From the NCBI RefSeq assembly GCF_051811025.1, contig NZ_JBPWQE010000001.1, forward strand, positions 2,480,001 through 2,544,000: DNA of 64,000 bases, in the 5' to 3' direction. Made by a program: the position numbers and the translations under genes. Below, in pieces: positions 59,391-64,000 of this stretch. Within the stretch, counting starts at the first letter, position 1; each line of letters begins with the position of its first letter. The DNA is from Tardiphaga sp051811025. Its GTDB lineage: Bacteria > Pseudomonadota > Alphaproteobacteria > Rhizobiales > Xanthobacteraceae. The notes under the pieces are model-generated. The model did not search any database. It was not told where the DNA came from and was given only the letters and a program-made list of their open reading frames with translations.

Positions 59391-60269
59391 ATGCCCCATG
59401 TTGCGTTCATCGGTTTGGGACGCATGGGGCGCGGCATGGCCGGCTGCTATCTCGAAGCCGGTTTCAGCGTTGCCGTCTGGAATCGCAGCAGGGCGAAAGC
59501 AGAAGATCTGATCGCACGTGGCGCACGCTGGGCAGCTTCGCCGGCGGATGCAGCCGAAGGCGCCGACGCCATCGTCACGATGGTCGCCGATGACGAGGCT
59601 TCACAGACTGTGTGGCTCGGCACCGATGGTGCCGGGCGAACCGCGGAGGCGGGCGCGCTGGCGATCGAATGTTCGACAGTGTCGCACCAGCACGCGCTCG
59701 ACCTTGCCAGGGCGCTGCAGGATCGCGGCCTGATCTATATTGATAGTCCGGTCACCGGTCTGCCGGATGCGGCTGCGAGCGGCAAACTCACGCTGCTGGT
59801 CGGCGCGGATACTGCGGACCTCGACAAGGCCCGGTCGTTCCTGGGGCCGATCGGATCGACGATCCGGCATTTCGGCCCCGTCGGATCGGGTACGGTTTAC
59901 AAGCTGATCAACAACCTGATGGGCGCAATCCATATCGCTGGGCTCGCCGAAGGTCTGGCCATTGCAGAACATGCCGGGCTGGACATGAAGCTGGTGCTGG
60001 AGTCCATCGCGAGCGGCGTCGCGGCAAGCCCGCAGGTGCTGCGACATGCGCCGCGGATGGTGGCCCGCGATTATTCAGGTGCATCCTTCACCGCTGCACT
60101 GCGCCATAAGGATGCGGCCTATGCTGTGAGATTGGCGGAGCAGCTTTTGCGGGCCAGGCCCCTGATCGGCGCGGCGGCTGTTGAAGCCTATGAAAAGGCA
60201 AAGGCTTTCGCGCCCGACGGTGACGAAGCCAAAATGATCGAGCTCATCTCGCAACCGAGAGACGGCTGA
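59391..60269 (+). CDS. NAD(P)-dependent beta-hydroxyacid dehydrogenase family protein
   Basis: 292-aa enzyme of the 3-hydroxyisobutyrate / tartronate semialdehyde reductase / GLYR family. Rossmann motif IGLGRMGRGMAGCYLEAGFSVAVWNRSRAKAE; substrate region IDSPVTGLPDAAASGKLTLLVG; catalytic Lys in GSGTVYKLINNLMGAIHIAGLAEGLAIAE. The substrate is a beta-hydroxyacid or an aldehyde. Begins only 3 bp after prfB, so likely cotranscribed. Exact reaction unknown. Confidence 0.92.
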   Translation: MPHVAFIGLGRMGRGMAGCYLEAGFSVAVWNRSRAKAEDLIARGARWAASPADAAEGADAIVTMVADDEASQTVWLGTDGAGRTAEAGALAIECSTVSHQHALDLARALQDRGLIYIDSPVTGLPDAAASGKLTLLVGADTADLDKARSFLGPIGSTIRHFGPVGSGTVYKLINNLMGAIHIAGLAEGLAIAEHAGLDMKLVLESIASGVAASPQVLRHAPRMVARDYSGASFTAALRHKDAAYAVRLAEQLLRARPLIGAAAVEAYEKAKAFAPDGDEAKMIELISQPRDG

Positions 60270-60442
60270 GCAAGCTAACCGCCCGCCAAAGTCTGCGGCG
60301 TCTTGAAACAGTCGCGTCGCTGCGCGGCCGCTTCCGTTCTTCTTGTCACCCGATATCATCCCCATGCCGGAACTCAATATCCGGCGCTGGCTTATCCCGA
60401 CGCCGCATATCGCGGTGTCACGAATTCAACGGGGTGTGGGGC

Positions 60443-60826
60443 ATGAATAAGATCATTCCAATTCTTGCTGTTGGCGTTGCATTGATGCTGGGCGGCTGCG
60501 GCCGCGATCCCGGACCGGCAGGTCCGAAGGGTGAGACCGGTGCGCAGGGGCCGGCCGGGCCGCAGGGTGCGCAAGGCGTTCAGGGCATTCCCGGTGCGCA
60601 GGGACAGGCGGGTGCACAGGGACCGCAAGGTCCGCAGGGCACGCCGGGCGCCAAGGGTGACAAGGGCGATGCGGCACCGGTGAGCTTCCGTGCGGTGCAG
60701 GCAGATGGCGCGATTAGCTGCGAGGCGACGGAGACGCTGGTGTCCGTTGTCTGCCCGAGTGGCGGCGCACCGGATGGCACCAAGTGCACCACGACACCAA
60801 CCGTTGGTCTCTGCCTGAAGAAGTAA
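60443..60826 (+). CDS. Collagen-like repeat lipoprotein
   Basis: 127-aa protein. A signal peptide ends in lipobox LMLGGCGRD. Residues about 25-80 consist of 18 uninterrupted Gly-X-Y triplets (GPA GPK GET GAQ GPA GPQ ... GTP GAK GDK GDA). The C-terminal 45 residues form a small domain with four Cys (ISCEATETLVSVVCPSG, TKCTTT, GLCLKK). Such repeats can fold into a triple helix. The GTG-type start at 60434 is less likely; the ATG at 60443 has GGGG upstream. Function unknown; cell-surface anchoring is likely. Confidence 0.85.
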   Translation: MNKIIPILAVGVALMLGGCGRDPGPAGPKGETGAQGPAGPQGAQGVQGIPGAQGQAGAQGPQGPQGTPGAKGDKGDAAPVSFRAVQADGAISCEATETLVSVVCPSGGAPDGTKCTTTPTVGLCLKK

Positions 60827-60859
60827 TTGTGTGGCAGATTGAAATCGGCTGCTAGCAAA

Positions 60860-60893
60860 AAGGCCCCTCGCTCGCAGGTGAGCGAGGGGCCTT
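60860..60893 (-). terminator. Terminator of the XRE-cupin regulator
   Basis: AAGGCCCCTCGCTC-ACCTGC-GAGCGAGGGGCCTT is a perfect 14-bp stem followed on the minus strand by TTT. It lies just past the stop of the minus gene at 60912 and 34 bp past the stop of the plus collagen-like gene, so it may serve both. Confidence 0.85.
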
Positions 60894-60911
60894 CAAACTT
60901 GCGGACGCGTG

Positions 60912-61541
60912 CTAGGCCTTGCCGTCGCTGCGTCGTCCGTAACTCGGAGGCACCGAAATCACGAGATAGTATTCACACCGGCGCGCAGTCTTGTTCTCGA
61001 ACCAGTGCTCGACGTCGACTTCGAAATACAGCGAGTCACCCTCATCCAGAACCGTCTCGGTATCCTTGGTGCGCACGGTGACGCGTCCGTGCGTGGCAAG
61101 GACGTGTTTGGATGTGCCCTGCGGGTAGGCGGGCAATTTGCCGGTCGAGGTTTTCGGGGGCAGGTGATGCAGGACGACTTCCACGGCCATGCCGGCCATG
61201 ACGGGCGACAGCAGGAAGCGCTCGAAGCCCGTCTTTGAATCGCGAAAGATCTGGCGTTGATCCTTGCGCACCACAGCGAAGGCGCGACGCGGCGCGTCGT
61301 CGTCGCCCATCAGCGTCGAGAACGATGTCTCCAGAGCCAGCGCGATACGTCGCGCGACCCCGATCGTCGGGCTCTTTTCGCCGCGCTCGACCTTCGACAG
61401 CATCGCCCGACTGACACCGGACTGCTTGGAGAATTGCTCCAGGGTCAGGTTGGCCTGTTCGCGCAATATGCGAACCCGATCGCCGAATGCGCGACTGACG
61501 GGGTCTTCACGAACGACCTTCCGCGTCGCCGGTTTCGCCAT
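60912..61541 (-). CDS. XRE family regulator with C-terminal cupin domain
   Basis: 209-aa protein. HTH at about 18-75 (FGDRVRILREQANLTLEQFSKQSGVSRAMLSKVERGEKSPTIGVARRIALAL). Cupin at about 110-205, with HVLATHGRVTVRTKD and EGDSLYFEVDVEHWFEN. Members sense small metabolites through the cupin and often repress their own and neighbouring catabolic genes. It is divergent from the FAH/Bug genes across a 227-bp region with three palindromes, the likely operators. Its terminator is 60860-60893. Confidence 0.92.
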   Translation of the reverse strand: MAKPATRKVVREDPVSRAFGDRVRILREQANLTLEQFSKQSGVSRAMLSKVERGEKSPTIGVARRIALALETSFSTLMGDDDAPRRAFAVVRKDQRQIFRDSKTGFERFLLSPVMAGMAVEVVLHHLPPKTSTGKLPAYPQGTSKHVLATHGRVTVRTKDTETVLDEGDSLYFEVDVEHWFENKTARRCEYYLVISVPPSYGRRSDGKA

Positions 61542-61644
61542 ATCGGGTGATGCTCCGTTGTAATTAGCGGGCGTAATCCGCTGGTGATTCCATCTTAGGC
61601 GCGGTTGCCCGCTATGTCACACCCTGCTGCGGCAGATGATCGCG

Positions 61645-61727
61645 CGCGTCTTCTAAAGAATAAATAGCCGGGATGACCAGCTTGCCAAAATCTTCTATCG
61701 AAGATAGGTGTATCTTTAGAAGACGCG
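61645..61727. promoter_or_regulatory. Triple palindromic operator region
   Basis: Three related inverted repeats. Site 1 TCTTCTAAAGA (61649-61659); site 2 ATCTTCTATCGAAGAT (61690-61705); site 3 TCTTTAGAAGA (61713-61723), the reverse complement of site 1. Sites 1 and 3 are also embedded in a longer 15-bp inverted repeat (CGCGTCTTCTAAAGA at 61645-61659 and its complement at 61713-61727). Centre spacings are about 43.5 and 20.5 bp, close to whole helical turns. They most likely bind the XRE-cupin dimer and control both divergent genes. Confidence 0.65.
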
Positions 61728-61768
61728 GCGATCTGTTCGCCGGACAAGCAGACATATCAGGAGGAAGA

Positions 61769-62638
61769 ATGCACCTTGTTACTTTCCTGCATGAGGGCCG
61801 CGCCACGGTCGGCATTGCAGATCAGGCGCTCACTCAGGTCTCGCCGCTGCCGCGCGACGTTGCCCCCGATATGATTGCGCTAATTGCCAATTTCGATCGC
61901 CTGAAGGATGCGCTTACCGCTTCAGCGGGCGCGCCCCTTCCTATCGCAAGCGTCGAGCTTCTTGCGCCAATCCCGCGCCCGGCACGCAACGTGTTTTGCG
62001 TTGGCAAGAACTACCATGAGCACGCGAAGGAATTCGCGGGCAGCGGTTTCGACTCTTCCGCAAAGGAAGTCGTGCCGGAAGCGCCGGTGATCTTCACGAA
62101 GCCGTCGAGCACCGTGATCGGTCCCGGCAAGTCGATCCCGAACTATCTCGATCCGACCGACAGCACCGACTACGAGGGCGAGCTGACGGTCGTCATCGGG
62201 CGCGGCGGCCGCGGCATCAAGAAGCAGGACGCGCTGGCGCATGTGTTCGGTTACACGATCATCAATGACGTCACGGCACGTACGCTGCAGCACAAGCATC
62301 GCCAGTGGTTCATCGGCAAGGGCATCGACGGCTTCTGCCCGATGGGTCCGGCGATCCTCACAGCCGACGTTATGCCCGACCCGACGAAAATGCGACTGAC
62401 GACATCCGTCAACGGCGAACGCCGCCAGGATGCCTCGGTGACCGATCTCATCTTCGACATTCCGACGCTGATCGAGACGCTCTCGGCAGGGATCACGCTG
62501 GAGCCCGGCGATCTGATCGCGACCGGAACGCCGGCTGGCGTCGGCCTTGGCTTCACGCCGCCGCGCTTCCTGAAGAAGGGCGACGTGGTTACGATCGAGG
62601 TCAGCGGCATCGGCAAACTCGAAAATCCGGTCGGCTGA
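61769..62638 (+). CDS. Fumarylacetoacetate hydrolase (FAH) family protein
   Basis: 289-aa enzyme. VFCVGKNYHEHAKEFAG, PVIFTKPSSTVIGPGKSI, DSTDYEGELTVVIGRGGRGI (E-x-E metal site) and GFCPMGPAIL then ATGTPAGVGLGFTPPRFLKKGD are the FAH-fold motifs. The family hydrolyses C-C bonds in 2,4-dioxo- or fumarylaceto-type acids, often in aromatic degradation. The ATG at 61769 follows AGGAGG by about 4 bp; the frame also opens at 61673 in the operator region, which would be non-functional as coding. Followed by a Bug-type binding protein 207 bp later. Confidence 0.92.
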   Translation: MHLVTFLHEGRATVGIADQALTQVSPLPRDVAPDMIALIANFDRLKDALTASAGAPLPIASVELLAPIPRPARNVFCVGKNYHEHAKEFAGSGFDSSAKEVVPEAPVIFTKPSSTVIGPGKSIPNYLDPTDSTDYEGELTVVIGRGGRGIKKQDALAHVFGYTIINDVTARTLQHKHRQWFIGKGIDGFCPMGPAILTADVMPDPTKMRLTTSVNGERRQDASVTDLIFDIPTLIETLSAGITLEPGDLIATGTPAGVGLGFTPPRFLKKGDVVTIEVSGIGKLENPVG

Positions 62639-62845
62639 ACAAGCCGACATCGGTTGCTGTTTTGATGAAGAGGCGCGGGGCATCATCTGCCCCACGCTCA
62701 ACTCTGCGAGCTTCAACAACTTGAAGCTTTGAGAGAGCTCCAAGATAACTCAAAGGCGCGCGGGCGCTGTCTCCCGAGATGGCGCGTCGCCCCCTAGATG
62801 CGACTGAATCCAATGCGTTGCTCAAAAACAAAACGGGAGACAAGT

Positions 62846-63826
62846 ATGAAACGTCGCGACTTCATTGCAGGCCTCGGGGGCCTGTCGACGCTCGCTTTGA
62901 CCGGTCAGGGTGTACGCGCGCAGGAAGCCTGGCCGAGCCGCAACATCACCATGGTCGTGCCATTTCCGGCTGGCGGGCAGGCCGATATCGCCGCGCGTCC
63001 GGTCGCGAGCTATATGCAGAAGGTGCTCGGCAAGCCGGTCATCATCGACAACCGCAGCGGCGCCGGTGGTTCGCTCGGCAACGCGACCGTTGCCCGCGCC
63101 CAGCCTGACGGGCACACGCTGCTGATGACGCTGTCGTCGCTGGCGGTTCTGCCCGAGTCGGACCGCATCTATGATCGGCCGGTTGCCTATGAGGTCGACC
63201 AACTGCAACCGGTCGCGCGCGTGCTCGCGGATCCGACCCTGTTCGCGGTGCCGGCCAGCGCGCCTTGGAAGACGATTCAGGAATTCGTCGCTGACGCCAA
63301 GGCGCGTCCCGGAGCGATATCATACGGATCGTCGGGCCCGTTTGGTACGTTGCACGTCTCGATGGAGATGTTCGCGATCGCGGCTGGCATCAAGCTGCTC
63401 CATGTCCCTTATCGCGGAGCAACGCCTGCGATTAGCGATCTCCTGGGCGGCCAAATCCAGGCGCTGGCCTCGGCTCCGGGCACGCTCAAGCAGCATGTAG
63501 ACGCCGGGACGTTGCGTGTTCTCGCAAACTTCGGCGGCGAACGCCTCGCTGCCTTCCCGAATCTGCCGACGTTCAAGGAACTGGGCTATCCCGATGTCGA
63601 GTTCTACATCTGGGCGGGTCTGTTTGCGCCCAAGGGAATGCCAGCGCCTGTCCTGACCAAATTGCGCGAGACGATGAAGCAGGCGATGAGCGATCCGGAA
63701 GTCACGAAGACGTTCGAGGCTGCTGGCAACATGCCCGCCTATCAGGACTCAGAAGAGTTCGCGGCGTTCGTGGCCAAGGACAGTGCGCGTCTGGTTGCCG
63801 TCGCAAGAAAGATCGGCAAGGTCTGA
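62846..63826 (+). CDS. Bug-family (TTT) periplasmic solute-binding protein
   Basis: 326-aa protein of the tripartite tricarboxylate transporter receptor family (Bug/TctC). MKRRDFIAGLGGLSTLALTG is a Tat-type signal sequence (twin Arg) ending near GVRAQEAWP. Typical stretches: ITMVVPFPAGGQADIAARPVA, IDNRSGAGGSLGNATVARAQPDGHTLLM, GSSGPFGTLHVSMEMFAIAAG, LLHVPYRGATPAISDLLGGQIQALASAP, and AFPNLPTFKELGYPDVEFYIWAGLFAPKG. Carries carboxylic acids; no TctAB membrane subunits are in the window. The ATG at 62846 has GGGAGA upstream. Likely part of the FAH catabolic unit under XRE-cupin control. Confidence 0.93.
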   Translation: MKRRDFIAGLGGLSTLALTGQGVRAQEAWPSRNITMVVPFPAGGQADIAARPVASYMQKVLGKPVIIDNRSGAGGSLGNATVARAQPDGHTLLMTLSSLAVLPESDRIYDRPVAYEVDQLQPVARVLADPTLFAVPASAPWKTIQEFVADAKARPGAISYGSSGPFGTLHVSMEMFAIAAGIKLLHVPYRGATPAISDLLGGQIQALASAPGTLKQHVDAGTLRVLANFGGERLAAFPNLPTFKELGYPDVEFYIWAGLFAPKGMPAPVLTKLRETMKQAMSDPEVTKTFEAAGNMPAYQDSEEFAAFVAKDSARLVAVARKIGKV

Positions 63827-63835
63827 TAGTTTGGC

Positions 63836-63868
63836 AGTGGATGCGTTAGCTGCGGCTGCGCATCCACT
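63836..63868. terminator. Stem-loop overlapping the end of the partial minus gene
   Basis: AGTGGATGCG (63836-63845) pairs with CGCATCCACT (63859-63868) across a 13-nt loop. It lies 10 bp past the Bug stop, and its loop and right arm fall within the last codons of the minus gene. No T-run follows, so it may be a weak shared terminator. Confidence 0.35.
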
Positions 63869-64000
63869 CAGATAGCCACGCCGTGAAACGGCCGCTGTCG
63901 CGGGTGCCGCCATGCCAAGCGGCGGTCACCTGACCGTCGCTTGCAACCATCAGCGCCACGTCGAGACCCGCCGAACGGCGCAGGGTCTCGACGGCTTGCT
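63846..64000 (-). CDS. C-terminal part of an unidentified protein, cut by window end
   Basis: The last 50 residues of a minus-strand gene: QAVETLRRSAGLDVALMVAS, then DGQVTAAWHGGTRDSGRFTA and a tail WLSEWMRSRS before TAA at 63848-63846. Composition is coding-like. I do not recognise the family from this fragment; the N-terminal part lies beyond 64000. Confidence 0.6.
   Translation of the reverse strand, partial: QAVETLRRSAGLDVALMVASDGQVTAAWHGGTRDSGRFTAWLSEWMRSRS

Noticed and set aside
1..64000. tRNA, rRNA, CRISPR, insertion sequences or prophage genes
   Set aside because: No cloverleaf-like segment, repeat-spacer array, transposase or integrase motif was seen on either strand.

Overview
This window looks like a piece of chromosome from an alphaproteobacterium of the Bradyrhizobium / Rhodopseudomonas / Afipia / Tardiphaga group. 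The reasons are the high GC content and a set of lineage-typical genes: BA14K, DUF1236, DUF6894 and DUF2155 proteins, NDUFA12, a B12-dependent class II ribonucleotide reductase, and RNase E next to AmiC, PBP1A and RF2. I saw no rRNA, tRNA, transposase, integrase, prophage or CRISPR array.

Layout. 1-1939 is the N-terminal part of nrdJ, cut by the window edge. 2.7-8.4 kb holds an EamA exporter, a cytochrome b561, a processive glycosyltransferase, a GAF histidine kinase, a BA14K protein and NDUFA12. 8.7-16.7 kb is metabolic: aspartase; a TRAP transporter operon (dctP-dctQ-dctM) ending in an AroQ-like enzyme and facing a GntR/FCD regulator; and an SDR-hydrolase-GFA operon. 16.9-25.3 kb holds DUF2155, aat, NDH-2, a remnant of an extradiol dioxygenase, a DASS anion transporter, and a three-gene operon (URC1-URC4-upp) for the URC uracil-degradation route. 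25.6-30.0 kb carries a CNB protein, a phosphoesterase and a three-gene kinase/receiver operon. 30.1-32.5 kb is aroQ-accB-accC. 32.8-46.8 kb mixes DUF1236, DUF6894, a small gene with its own terminator, a PQQ dehydrogenase, a CDF transporter, DsbA, a diguanylate cyclase, a class III nucleotide cyclase, a patatin lipoprotein, a two-component pair, a DUF3313 lipoprotein and an M48 protease. 46.9-60.3 kb is an aminotransferase, bioY, dctA, then rne, amiC, mrcA, prfB and a beta-hydroxyacid dehydrogenase. 60.4-64 kb ends with a collagen-like lipoprotein and an XRE-cupin regulator divergent from a FAH hydrolase and a Bug-type binding protein.

How the genes work together. Housekeeping genes (nrdJ, NDUFA12, DUF2155, aat, accBC, aroQ, dsbA, rne, amiC, mrcA, prfB) form a backbone, with transport and catabolic modules set between them. 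The most interesting points are four. First, the TRAP-linked AroQ paralogue keeps the catalytic residues but has changed two substrate-hydroxyl-binding residues, while a canonical AroQ sits 22 kb away. Second, three palindromic operator-like sites lie between the XRE-cupin regulator and the FAH/Bug genes. Third, the complete URC1-URC4-upp set is present as one operon. Fourth, RNase E carries a dense histidine-rich insert. prfB uses a programmed +1 frameshift, so the simple reading frame misses its first 54 codons.
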